Source: a bacterium
GTDB lineage: Bacteria; Patescibacteriota; Gracilibacteria; BD1-5; UBA6164
NCBI GenBank assembly: GCA_024635475.1
Contig: JAGXIW010000005.1
Location: forward strand, 100,938 to 164,937
Direction: 5' to 3'
DNA length: 64,000 bases
The position numbers were made by a program, and so were the translations under genes. The notes under the pieces were generated by a model that had not been told where the DNA came from, made no database searches, and saw only the letters and a program-made list of their open reading frames with translations. Below are positions 1-10,329 of this stretch, one piece after another (the first letter of the stretch is position 1; the number at the start of each line of letters is the position of its first letter).

Positions 1-682
1 TTTAGTAATAGTTTGAAGTACTAGTAAATGATGCGAAAATATGTTTGATATATTTACTTGAGGTTCAGGTTATTCTTCTGATATGTATTGATGTTGTTCG
101 GTTTGAACTACACAAAATATTTATATCTGAGAATCTATAGGAATGTCATCAAATATATATTATAGTTTCAATATTCAAGATTGTTCGTTTTGTCTTTGAT
201 GTATATGATTAAAAAATAAATCGTTTTGTATTTTGAATAAGCAGTATAGCAAAGAGGAATGGTATGAATTAGCTGACAAGATATTCTTTCAAATGGAAAG
301 AGATTGAATTTTGTGAGAATTTTTCCCTTGAAGTTTAAATCCTCTTTATTTCAATGATACAATGGCTTATTTGATTGATGATAGCTTTACAAAAGAAGAA
401 GTAGAAAAAGATGGTTATATGTGGAGAGAAGAAAATATAAAGGTAGATATCTTAGATTGAGTAGATTTTATATCTGTGGAAAAATTAGATAAATATCAAT
501 GATATGATGAAAACTGAAATTGGCAAATAGATAAAGAAGTATTAAAAAAAGTTATAAAAGATGAAAACTGAAATATATATAAAATAGTACCAATAGAATA
601 TGACTTTCTGATAAAACACTCTTTACCATTACCAGAAATACATTGGTTAGATAGAATCAAATTAGGGTTTAAATTTAAATAA
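1..682 (+). CDS. Cys-rich CPR zinc-ribbon family protein, C-terminal part (5' end outside window)
   Basis: The frame is open from base 2 to TAA at 680-682, giving 226 residues with TGA read as Gly. The visible part has the family's middle and late blocks: scattered Cys pairs (CSFCLGC), the CILNKQYSKEEW block, and GEFFPGSLNPLYFNDT. It ends in the conserved PEIHWLDRIKLGF segment and then stops, so it lacks the C-terminal CxxC...CxxC ribbon carried by the three paralogues downstream. The stretch before the end is also divergent, with a Gly/Asp/Asn-rich piece. Function is unknown. The dense Cys pairs suggest metal binding, which is inference. It leads a run of paralogues in the same direction with gaps of about 10 nt. 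Confidence 0.85.
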
Positions 683-693
683 TAAATAAAATT

Positions 694-2448
694 ATGCAAG
701 AAAAAATAATTGAGACAAAAACTTGTAAACACTGTAATTCAAATTTTTTAATTACAGATTCAGATTTAGAGTTTTATGATAAGGTTAGTCCAAAATTTAA
801 TTGAGAAAAATATCAAATTCCAACTCCAACTCTTTGTCCAGATTGTAGATCACAAAGGAGATTATCATTTAGAAATGAAAGAAATCTATACAAAAGAAAG
901 TGTGATGCAAGTGGTAAAGATATAATTTCAATATATTCTCCGGATAAACTTTATAAAGTATATGAACAAAATGAATGGTGGAAGGATGAATCAATACCTT
1001 TTAAGTATGGAAAAGAATTTGATTTTACAAGAAGTTTTTTTGAACAGTTTGAGGAGTTAATGAGTGAAGTACCAAGATTATCACTACATATCATTTGAAA
1101 TGAAAATTGTAGTTTTGTAAACCAATGCTGATATTCTAAATGATGTTATTTATCATACAATACTGATTATTCAGAGGATTGTTATTATTGTAGCAATGTT
1201 ATAAGATCTAAAAATTGTGTTGATTTACTTAATGCAGATAATTGTGAGTTATGTTATAGTTCTTTGGATATTAATTGATGTTATAAATGTTTTAATGTAC
1301 AAGATTGTAAAAATTGTAATAATGTAAGTTTCTCTTTTTGACTTGAAAATTGTAATGATTGTTTTTGATGTGCGAATTTGAAAAATAAAAAATATAATAT
1401 TTTTAATGAACAATATTCAAAAGAAGATTATGAAAATGAAGTAAAAAAATATTTTAATTGAAGTTTAAATAATTCTCTTGAAATTTCAGATAAATTCAAA
1501 AAACATAATTTAAAATTTCCAAGAAAATTAAATATCACCAACTGTGAAAATGTTATTTGAGATAATTTATTAAATAGTAAAAATCTAAAATATTGTTTTG
1601 ATTGTTTTTCTGATGAGAATTTAGCATTTTGTAATATTGTTAGCAATTGAAAAAATATATATGATTTTGATGTAGGATGATATGATTGCGAACTAAATTT
1701 AGAAGTAGTTTCTTCTTGAGATAAAAATATCAATTGTATATTTTGTTCCAATATTTGGTGAAGTTGTTCAAATTTACAATATTGCGATGTTATAATATGA
1801 TCAAATAATCTTTTTGGTTGTACAGGTCTTCGTAATGCTAAATATTGCATATTTAATAAACAATATACTCGAGAACAGTACGAAGAACTAGTACCAAAAA
1901 TTATAAAACATATGAAAACTACTGGAGAATGGGGAGAGTTTTTCCCAAGTTCTATTTCACCTTTTGGATACAACGAAACTGTAGCAAATGAGTATTTTTC
2001 AGTAAGCCCTCCCCTAGCCCCTCCCTATAAAAGAGGGGGATTAGAAAAAGTCCCTCCCCTTACTAGGGAGAGGTTAGGAGGGGGCTTTAATTGGTCAACT
2101 TATGAACCACCATTTCCAAAAGTAGAAAAAATAATTCCTGCAAATATGCTTCCTGATAATATAGCCCAAATTCCAGATGATATACTAAATCGGGCGGTTG
2201 AGTGTGAAGTTACAAAAAAACCATTTAAAATAATTAAACAAGAACTTGATTTTTATAGGAAATACAATTTAGGGGTTCCAAGAAGACATCCAGACCTTAG
2301 GCATTTAGATAGAATGGCTTTAAGAAATCCAAGAAAATTATTTTCAAGAAATTGTGATAAATGTTGAAAAAATATAAGCACAACTTATTCTTCAGATAGA
2401 TCTGAAATAGTTTATTGTGAAGAATGTTATAATAAAGATATTTATTAA
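694..2448 (+). CDS. Cys-rich zinc-ribbon family protein, paralogue 2 (contains an inserted palindromic repeat)
   Basis: This encodes 584 residues from ATG 694, 11 nt after the previous stop. The N-terminus carries CKHC (C11/C14) and CPDC (C48/C51), a treble-clef-like ribbon, followed by NERNLYKRKCD and an EWW block. The middle holds many Cys pairs such as CYYCSN and CNDCFGC. The CIFNKQY and GEWGEFFPSSISPFGYNET motifs follow. The protein ends with CDKCG...CEEC. The family is widespread in CPR genomes, where automatic annotation sometimes calls it CaiB/BaiF; the sequence gives no support for that enzyme activity. Residues 437-464 are a foreign in-frame insert replacing the PLKKEEALKLG segment seen in the third copy. 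There is no signal peptide, so it is probably cytoplasmic. Confidence 0.9.
2005..2085. repeat. Palindromic GC-rich repeat inserted in frame in the Cys-rich gene
   Basis: An approximately 81-bp block is built from nested inverted repeats (CCCTCCCCT...AGAGGGGGA and CCCTCCCCTTACTAGGG...AGGAGGGGG). Its GC content is far above the surrounding gene. It stays open in the host frame and encodes a Pro/Gly/Arg-rich peptide (SPPLAPPYKRGG...). The homologous stretch in the two downstream paralogues is a plain Lys/Glu segment, so this is an insertion. It resembles the Rickettsia palindromic element style of protein-coding repeat, but no family was matched. Confidence 0.8.
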
Positions 2449-2458
2449 TATTTATAGT

Positions 2459-4156
2459 ATGCAAGAAAAAGTTATTCAAACAAAAATCTGTAAAAAATGT
2501 AATATTAGTTTTAATATTACAGATAAAGATTTAGAGTTTTATGATAAAATTTCACCAAAATTTAATTGAGAAAAATATCAAATTCCAACACCTACTTTGT
2601 GTCCAGATTGTAGACAACAAAGAAGATTTTGTTGGAGGAATGAAAAGAGTTTATATAGAAGAAAGTGTGATTTAACTTGAAAAGATATTTTATCTATTTT
2701 TTCTCCTGATAAAAAATATGTAATTTATAATAGTGATGATTGGTGGAGTGATAAATGGGATTCACTTGATTATTGAACAGATTATAATTTTGATAAAACC
2801 TTTTTTGAACAATTTGATAATCTTCAAAGAAAAGTACCACTTTTAAACTTGACTGCTGCTTTTGATTCTGAAAATTCAGATTATGCAACATTTGCATGAA
2901 AAATGAAAGATTGTTATATGATTTCAGGTGCTTGGATATGCGAAAAAACAATGTATTCTTCTAGAATAATTTATACAAATAATGTTCTTGATTCTTTAGA
3001 TTGAACTAATTTGGAGCAATCTTACCAGACTATAAACTGTGAAGGATGTTATTCTTGTATTTATTGTATGAATTCAAATAATTGTAAAACTTCATACTTT
3101 TTATATGATTGTGAAAACTGTTCTGATTGTTTTATGTGTTACAATCTTGTTTGAAAAAAATATTATATTGATAATAAAGCATATACAAAGGAAGATTATT
3201 TTAAAAAAATAGAAGAATTAAAACAAAAATATTTTACGATTTGATTGAGTGTATTAGATGAAATGAAAAAAAAGGCTATAAATAAAAATCTTATGATTAT
3301 TGGTTCTGAGGATTGTATTTGAGATAATTTAAAAAATTGTAAGAATTGTAATTATTCATTCCATTTGGAAAATTCCCAAAATTGTAAATATGCAGAAAAT
3401 TGATGAATGGGGTGTTCCAATGTCTATGATGGGATGTGAATATGAGAAAACTTGGATTTATGATATGAAATACTTGATACTTGATTAAATGCAATTTGAA
3501 CTTATTTTTGAATTACATGTTATACTTGCAACAATACTTTTTACAACATAAATTGTCATAATTGTTCAAATATATTTTGATGTATTTGAGTTAGAAATAA
3601 ACAGTATTGCATATTAAATAAACAATATTCAAAAGAAGAATATAATCTACTAGTTCCAAAAATTATAAAAAATATGAGAAAAAATGATGAATGGTGAGAA
3701 TTTTTCCCATCTAATATTTCACCATTTTGATATAATGAGACAATTAATACCGAATATTTTCCACTTAAAAAAGAAGAAGCTTTAAAATTAGGTTTTAATT
3801 GGTCAGATTATGAAGCCTCTTTTCCAAAAGTAGAAAAAATAATACCTGCCTCAAAATTACCTAAAAATATTGTGGATATTCCTGATGATATATTGAATCG
3901 GGCAATTGAGTGTGATGTTACGAAAAAACCATTTAGAATAGTTAAACAAGAATTAGATTTTTATAGAAAACATAATTTACCAATACCAAAAATACATCCA
4001 GATAGGAGGCATCTAGATAGAGTAGCTCTTAGAAATCCAAGAAGAATATATGATAAAAATTGTGATAAATGTTGAAAAGATATAAAAACAACTTATCCTT
4101 TAGATAGCAAAGAAATAATTTATTGTGAAGAGTGTTATAACAAAACTGTATATTAA
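2459..4156 (+). CDS. Cys-rich zinc-ribbon family protein, paralogue 3
   Basis: This encodes 565 residues. It starts at ATG 2459, 10 nt after the previous gene, with the shared MQEK start seen in paralogues 2 to 4. The domain order matches its neighbours: an N-terminal CKKC/CPDC ribbon, NEKSLYRRKCDLTGKD, a WWSDKWD block, a Cys-dense middle (CYTCNN, CHNCSN), CILNKQYSKEEY, EWGEFFPSNISPFGYNET, EYFPLKKEEALKLGFNW, and a C-terminal CDKCG...CEEC ribbon. It has no palindromic insert, so it serves as the reference for the insert in paralogue 2. Function is unknown. The repeated Cys pairs suggest several structural metal sites. Confidence 0.9.
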
Positions 4157-4229
4157 GATACTGTATACTTCGTAATCTTGATGAAGAAGTATAATAAATA
4201 GATATATTAATTAAAAAATAATTAACCAG

Positions 4230-5387
4230 ATGATGCTACAAGATTTTAAAAAAAATTCACAAAAATTTGAAACACCTTTATATATTTATGATGCTGATAA
4301 AATTAAAGAAAATTTTTTTGCTATATCAGAGTTAATAACTTCCACAAAAAATCGTATATATTTTGCAGTTATGTGTAATAGTGAGACAGAAATTTTAAAA
4401 ATAATAAAAAGTTTAGGTTTAGGAGTTCAAGTAAATTCAGAATATGAATTAGATTTGGTTAACGAGGCAGGTTTCAATTCTTCAGATATTTCTTTTACAA
4501 CAACATGAATTAGTAAAGAATTAATGAAGAGATTAATAACTGAAAATATCGAAGTTAATCTAGATTCTGTTGAAGAAGTTGAAAAATATTGTTTATTAAT
4601 AACAAATAAAAAATTTGGAATTAGAATAAAAATTTCTGAAAAAATAAAAATAAATTCTAATGGGGCAACAAATCTTTTTTCTGATTCTAATGTGTGAATT
4701 GAAGAAAAAGATTTAAAAAAAGTAATAGAAATTGCAAAAAAAACGGGTAATAAAATTAATGGAGTTCATTGATATTTTGCATCCAATGTTCTTGATACAG
4801 AACTTTTTATTGAGTTTTGAGATTTTTTGACTAATATAGCTTTAGGATTTTCTGATTTAGAATATATTAATTTTAGCAGTGGGTTTTGAATTAAATATTC
4901 AGAGGAAGATAAAGATTTTGATTTTGAAAAGGTTTTAAAATATTATTCATATTTAACTAATAAATTGTCTGAAATTTTTAAAAAAGAAATTATTTTAAAA
5001 ATTGAACCTTGAAGATCTTTATTAGCTGATGCTGGGACTTTATTAGTTAAGGTTACAAATATAAAAAGTTTAAATTCTAAAAAATCAGAAATTTCAGTAA
5101 ATGCTGGTTTTTGAGAACTTGCAAGACCAAAAATATATAAATCATTTCATGAAATTAAAAATTTAGAAGAAACATGAAAACCTAAAAAAATTTATGATAT
5201 AAGATGAAATACAGCTTTGCAAGATGATTTTTTGTGAAGAGATGTAGAACTAGAAGTAACTGATGAAGGTGATTATCTTTTAATAGAAAAAGTCTGAGCA
5301 TATGGATTTGTAATGGCTTCCGGATTTCCAGGAAAAAAATTACCTATGCAAATATTGGTGAATGGTAATGAAATCAAAATATTATAA
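4230..5387 (+). CDS. Group III (alanine-racemase-fold) PLP decarboxylase homologue with lost catalytic residues
   Basis: This encodes 385 residues. The order of motifs follows diaminopimelate, carboxynorspermidine and ornithine decarboxylases: an N-terminal barrel strand at YFAVMCNSETEI, LGLGVQVNSEYEL, HGYFASN, EPGRSLLADAGTLL, GELARPKIYKSFHEI, then DIRGNTALQDDFLG and GAYGFVMASGF. In active members the first motif is V-K-A-N, where Lys binds PLP; here it is V-M-C-N. The C-terminal G-P-x-C-x-x-x-D motif reads GNTALQDD, with Ala at the catalytic Cys. The EPGR phosphate-binding motif is kept. It is therefore probably a pseudoenzyme or has changed function. It lies between two Cys-rich paralogues in the same direction. 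Two adjacent ATGs (4230, 4233) make the start uncertain by one codon. Confidence 0.85.
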
Positions 5388-5429
5388 AAAATTGAAAAAT
5401 ATTAATTTTTTTTAATTTGAATTTGTATT

Positions 5430-7121
5430 ATGCAAGAAAAGATCATAGAAATAAAATCATGTAAACAATGTAATATTAGTTTTTTTATTACAGATAAAGA
5501 TATTGAATTTTATGACAAAATTAGTCCTAAATTTAATTGAGAAAAATATCAAATTCCAACACCTACTCTTTGTCCTGAATGTCGTCAAATTAGAAGATTT
5601 GCTATTAGAAATGAAAGAAAACTTTATAAAAGGAAATGTGATGTGACTTGAAAAGATATTATTTCAATTTATAGCCCAGATAAGCCATATAAAGTGTATG
5701 AACAAAGTGAATGGTGGTCTGATAAATGGGATCCTCTTGATTATTGAAGAGATTTTGATTTTTCAAGAAATTTTTTCAATCAATTTGAAGAATTATTAAG
5801 AGATGTACCTAAATTATCAATGACATCAATTGAAAATTTAAATTCAGATTATTTGAATATATCAGCTAATTGTAAGAATTGTTATTTATCTTTTGCAATA
5901 AAAGATTGTGAAAATACTTTATATTCATATTGGATAACAAATAGTACAAATTGTTTGGATTGTAACGGGGTGGAAAATAGTACAAATTGTTATGAACTTG
6001 TTGATTGTTCCAATTGTTATGATGTAACATATTCTCAAAAATGTATTGATTGTTCTGAATCAACTTATTTGTATGATTGTACTTGATGTGATAAATGTTT
6101 TTTATGTGCATGAATTAGAAGTAAAAAATATTGTATATTAAATATTCAATTTAAAAAAGAAGATTATTATAATGAAGTGGCAAAATTGAATATTGATGAA
6201 ACTTATTTTGATTTATTTTTAGATAAATATAATAATTTATTAAAAAAAACTCCAAGAAAAAATTTGGATATTATAAATAGTGAAGATTCAATTTGAGATA
6301 ATATAAAATATAGTACAAATTGTGAAAATAGTTTTCATATTGTAAACTGAAATAATATAAAATATTCAACTTTTTGTAAAGTTGGTGCAGAAGATTGTTT
6401 AGATAATGATTATTTTGGTGTGAATACAAAATTTTCATATGAAAGTGTATCAGCTTGAATAGAGTCGAAAAAATGTTTATTTGATAATATTGTTTGGACT
6501 TGCAATGAAATTTATTATTCTGATAATTGTTTTTCAACTTCAAATATTTTTTGATCAGCTTGACTTAATCATAAAAAATATTGCATATTAAATAAACAAT
6601 ATGAGAAAAGTGAGTATGAAAAACTAGTGCCCAAAATAATAGAACATATGCAAAAAACTTGAGAATGGTGAGAATTCTTTCCAGCAAAAATTTCACAATT
6701 TTGATATAATGAAACAGTTGCACAAGAATATTTTCCATTATCAAAAGAAGAAGCTTTAAAAAAATGATTTAAGTGGAGTGACTATGATCAATTATTTCCA
6801 AAAGTAGAAAAAATAATAACTGCTAATAAACTACCTAAAAATATTGTGGATATTCCAAATGATATCCTAAATTGGGCAATAGAATGCGAAATTACAAAAA
6901 AGCCTTTTAAAATAACATCTCAAGAACTCGATTTTTATAGAAAACACAATTTACCAATCCCAAAAAAACATCCTGACCTTAGACATTTAGATAGAATGAA
7001 ACTAAGAAACCCTAGAAAATTATATGATAGAAAGTGTGATAAATGTGGTGTTGACATAAAAACTACTTATAATCCTCTAAGACCTGAAATAGTTTATTGT
7101 GAAGAGTGTTACAATAAATAG
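5430..7121 (+). CDS. Cys-rich zinc-ribbon family protein, paralogue 4
   Basis: This encodes 563 residues and stops with TAG at 7119-7121. It starts MQEKIIEIKSCKQC, follows the same motif order as its neighbours (CPEC, NERKLYKRKCDVTGKD, WWSDKWDPLDYG), and has the most regular Cys-pair ladder of the set in the region of residues 150-230 (CKNC, CLDC, CSNC, CIDC, CDKC). Late motifs are CILNKQYEKSEY, GEWGEFFPAKIS, EYFPLSKEEALKKGF and the C-terminal CDKCG...CEEC ribbon. It is the last of the tandem paralogues. The 88 bases after its stop carry no gene, and ribH follows. Confidence 0.9.
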
Positions 7122-7209
7122 ATATATTAATTTTTCTTGCTTATTTTACAGATATAATTATTATTTATTATATCTGATTTAATATATTTACTTTTTAATT
7201 TTATGAAAT

Positions 7210-7671
7210 ATGTCAAATTATGAACAATGAGTATGAGATATTTGAAAAATCCCAAAAGATATAAAAATAGCTTTTGTAGTTGCGGAATTTAACAAAGAGT
7301 ATACAAGTGCACTTGAAGCTATAAATATATGAGTTCTAAAACAACATTGATTTAATAAAATAGAAAGTTTTTATGTACCTTGAGCTTTTGAAATACCTGC
7401 TATGACTAAGAGATTGCTTGAAACAGAAGAGTGGGATTTAATTATAACTTTATGAGTAGTAATAAAATGAGAGACTCCCCATTTTGATTATGTTTGTAGT
7501 GAATCATCAAGGTGATTAATGAATTTGACTTTACAATATGATACTCCAATAATTTTTTGAATATTGACTTGTAATACTGAAAAACAGGTAAAAGATAGAA
7601 TAAAATGAGCTTATGCTTTATCAGGACTTAATTTACTTAGTGAATTAATATTAAAATGACTTTTATATTAA
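7210..7671 (+). CDS. ribH: 6,7-dimethyl-8-ribityllumazine synthase
   Basis: RibH condenses 5-amino-6-ribitylaminouracil with 3,4-dihydroxybutanone 4-phosphate to give lumazine, the penultimate step of riboflavin synthesis. The 153-residue length is typical. The AEFN substrate loop, VPGAFEIP and GVVIKGETPHFDYV (with the general-acid His) are all present, and the Gly of VPGAFE is a TGA codon. I chose ATG 7210 because the ATG at 7203 is out of frame. The last 16 bases overlap the riboflavin kinase/FAD synthase gene, which implies translational coupling. No other rib gene (ribA, ribB, ribD or ribE) is in the window. Confidence 0.93.
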
Positions 7672-8393
7672 AATGAATAGTAGTTCATGGCAAGGAATTA
7701 TGAAGAAAAATATGATTTAAAACAGCAAATATTATTTGTAATTCAAATAATATAGATGATTGAGTATATAAAATCAATATAATAATTAATAAGATAAAAT
7801 TCTCTTGAGTTTGAACATATTTAAAAGAAAAATGAATTTTTGAATCTCATATATTTAACTTTAATAAAAATATATATGATACAGAAATAGAAATTTATTT
7901 GTTAAAAAAAATAAGAAATAATAAGAAATTTGATTCATTAGATGATTTAAAATCACAGATTGAAGCAGATATCATTTGGGCTAAAAAAAATATAATAAAA
8001 GTGATGACTTTTGGTACTTTTGATATATTTCATCTTGGACATAGATATTTTTTAAGAGAAGCTAGCTTTTATGGAAATTGTCTTATAACTATTGTTGCTA
8101 GAGATAAAAATGTATTAAAATTTAAATGATTCAAACCAAAAAATAATGAAAAAAAAAGAGTAGAAAAACTAAAAAAAATGAAAGTTGCAGATATTGTTGA
8201 ATTATGAGATAGTGATAATCCGTTATTTTGGGTTTTTATTCATAATCCTCAAATTATATGTCTTTGATACGATCAAGAGTGATTTTATAAAGAGTTAAAA
8301 GATAATAACAAAATTAATAATATAGAAATTAATAGACTTAATTCATATAAACCTGAGATTTACAAATCTTCATTATTAAAATATATGATATAA
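7656..8393 (+). CDS. Riboflavin kinase domain fused to an archaeal RibL-like FAD synthase domain
   Basis: This encodes 245 residues. Residues 1 to about 105 resemble the riboflavin kinase half of bacterial RibF: GIVVHGKELGRKIGFKTANI, DDGVYKI, then ESHIFNFNKNIY and KKIRNNKKFDSLDDLKSQI. Residues from about 113 form a TagD/RibL-type nucleotidyltransferase, with TFGTFDIFHLGH (HxGH site), VARDKN and LGYDQEGF. Bacterial RibF has the opposite order, with a different FAD synthase domain first. The usual P of PTAN in the kinase motif is Lys here. The protein would convert riboflavin to FMN and then FAD. It overlaps ribH by 16 bases. The TagD-like half could instead be a cytidylyltransferase, but the neighbours favour FMN adenylylation. 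Confidence 0.85.
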
Positions 8394-8394
8394 A

Positions 8395-8520
8395 TTATTT
8401 ATTTTGATTATTTTCTTTCTTCTTTTTTAGATAATTAAGTCAATAATGTAAAAATAGTCCTAATCAAAAAAGAAAAATCAAAAAAATATAATATCAAATC
8501 ATTGGCTTTAAATCTTGCAT
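8395..8520 (-). CDS. Small hypothetical single-pass membrane protein (41 aa)
   Basis: Read on the minus strand with TGA as Gly, an ATG at 8520 opens 41 codons ending in TAA at 8395-8397. The product starts MQDLKPMIGYYIFLIFLFG, forms one hydrophobic segment of about 20 residues and ends with a Lys-rich tail (LKKKKENNQNK), a plausible type of small membrane protein. It is convergent with the FAD synthase gene, 1 nt away. I recognise no family, and no strong ribosome binding site is visible. A chance ORF remains possible. Confidence 0.4.
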
Positions 8521-8675
8521 ATATAAATCTTAAAAATATAATTTATAAAGTTTAATCTTTTTTTTATAAAATACAAAAATAATAATTTTTATGCTTTTGT
8601 AAACATAAAAACTTGCTTTTTATAAACTTTCATTAAACTAAAGCCATATATTTTATTAATTAATAATCCTAAATT

Positions 8676-9245
8676 ATGATAATAGCAATGAAAGTGACAG
8701 CAGGAAGAGTTATAAAAATAGGTAATGAACTTCTATTAGTTTTGAAAAAAGAAATCCATAGATGAGGTAGATGATCTACAAATATAAAAGTTAGAATGAA
8801 AAATGTACTTGTTTGAAACACTACAGATAGAGTTTTTGATAGTGAAGAAAAATTAGATGATGTAATTTTAGATAGATCTAAATTTGAATTTTTATATCAA
8901 TCATGAGATACATTTTATTTTATGGATCAGGAAAATTATGAACAAATTGAATTAACTTCTGATGATGTAGGTGATGCTGTTAATTTTATGACTCCATGAT
9001 TGATCGTAGATATACAAAGATATGAATGAAAATTGATTTGAGTAATACTTCCTACAAATATAAAACTTCTAATAACTGAATCTGAACCATGAGTAAAAGG
9101 GAATACAGCTGATTGAAAAGTAATTAAAGAAGCAACTTTAGAGACAGGGTATAATATAAAAGTACCAGGGTTTGTAGAAGCCTGAGAATATGTAATAATC
9201 AATACTGAAACTTGAGAATATAGTGAAAGAGCAAAAAAAGATTAA
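8676..9245 (+). CDS. efp: Elongation factor P, arginine-tip type
   Basis: This encodes 189 residues, the normal EF-P length, in three beta-barrel domains. EF-P rescues ribosomes stalled on polyproline stretches. The domain I loop reads [18 protein letters not shown]. The tip residue, a modified Lys in E. coli, is Arg; counted from ATG 8676 it is Arg32, the residue rhamnosylated by EarP in Pseudomonas and Shewanella. A possible EarP gene lies immediately downstream on the opposite strand. The C-terminal domain is normal ([21 protein letters not shown]). An in-frame ATG at 8688 is an alternative start and would shift the numbering by four. Confidence 0.93.
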
Positions 9246-9254
9246 AATATGTCT

Positions 9255-9282
9255 TTGTCATTCCTGACCTATCAGGAATCTA
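9255..9282. repeat. Hairpin repeat GTCATTCCTGA...TCAGGAAT between efp and earP
   Basis: Just after the efp stop, ATTCCTGA (9260-9267) pairs with TCAGGAAT (9272-9279) around a 4-nt loop, preceded by GTC. This is the core of the GTCATTCCTGA-type dispersed palindromes found in many bacterial genomes. It lies between convergent genes and could also help end transcription, although no long T run follows on either strand. Confidence 0.5.
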
Positions 9283-9291
9283 TTAAATAAA

Positions 9292-10329
9292 TTAAAAAAT
9301 CTTTTTAAGGTTTTTATATAAATCACAATTATTATTTATATAAATTCACAAATCTTGAAACAAATCGGTATTGTTTTCAAAATTATCCAAGAAGTCTACA
9401 AAGGCTTCTTTTTTTTGCTTTAAATTAAAATTTTTAAGTGTTTTAGCATATTCTATTTCTTGTATTTTATTTTCTTCCAAAAATTCTAAAAAATCATATA
9501 TTTTTTCATTGTGAGCTTTATTATTTTCTTTATAAATATCCCAAAGAGTTGGTTTTCATAATGAAAGCGAAGTGCATAAACTATTTTCTCATCTAGTTAT
9601 ATTTATATCACAAACCGAAAGAAAATCATTATAATCTAATAATTCCAAAAAAGGCATAAAAATGATATTTTTCTCTTCCTGAAGACTGTATTCTATATTC
9701 TGAATTCCATTTCAAGTATCAAAAATAAAAAATACCTCATTTTTTCTTTCTTGTATTGCTTCAATTAACTCATCTAAAGTATTTTTATAAACAAAAACTG
9801 AAATCCATTTTTTGTTTAATAAATTTTTAGATATTTCCAAATTATATTTTTCGTTAATATAATTTAAAAATTCTTCTTTAGTTTTTAATCTTTTATCTTT
9901 TTTATTTTGAATTATTATTCATCCAGTTTTTTTTCTTAAACTAGGGATAAAGTGAATAAATTTATTTCAATCTATTTCATAAGTTGTATTATGTAAATTT
10001 TCTACTTTTTTATGCAATAAAAAGTATCAAAACTGAATTATAGTTTTTCATTTTTCTCATTTTTTTAGATAATCATCAGGTAGTTTATAATCAAAAAATG
10101 TAAATATTGTTTTTGATGGAATTTGATTATTTAAATCTGATAAATTATGAAATTGGATATTAGTTTTATTATTTCCTACCATCTTATTAAATAATTTTTC
10201 ATCATCACTAAAAAATCTAATAATGAGTTTAGGATTTTTTGAAATCATAAGTAGTGCCAAATTCAAGGCAAATCATATATCTCAATAATTATCTATAATT
10301 GGTACATAAAAGTCTATAGATTCATTCAT
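9292..10329 (-). CDS. earP: EF-P arginine rhamnosyltransferase EarP
   Basis: This encodes 345 residues. EarP transfers rhamnose from dTDP-L-rhamnose to Arg32 of EF-P. The N-terminal motif IIDNYGDIGFALNLA puts Asp at residues 13 and 17, the family's catalytic and structural positions. The late motif MPFLELLDYNDFLSVCD is followed by ITRGENSLC, matching the family's RGEDS with its catalytic Glu, then GKPTLWDIY and KAHNEKI. It is convergent with efp, and the EF-P carries the matching Arg tip. Its ATG lies inside the end of the upstream antiporter gene (16-nt overlap), so the two are co-transcribed. dTDP-rhamnose genes are not in this window. The middle of the protein is divergent. Confidence 0.85.

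Noticed and set aside
2005..2085. Insertion sequence or transposon end in the Cys-rich gene
   Set aside because: No transposase is present in the window and the element is about 81 bp; it fits a short dispersed palindrome.
5866..6543. Minus-strand reading frames opposite the Cys-rich genes
   Set aside because: They are shadows of the plus-strand genes with His/Asn/Tyr-rich unlikely composition and break when read with the family alignment.
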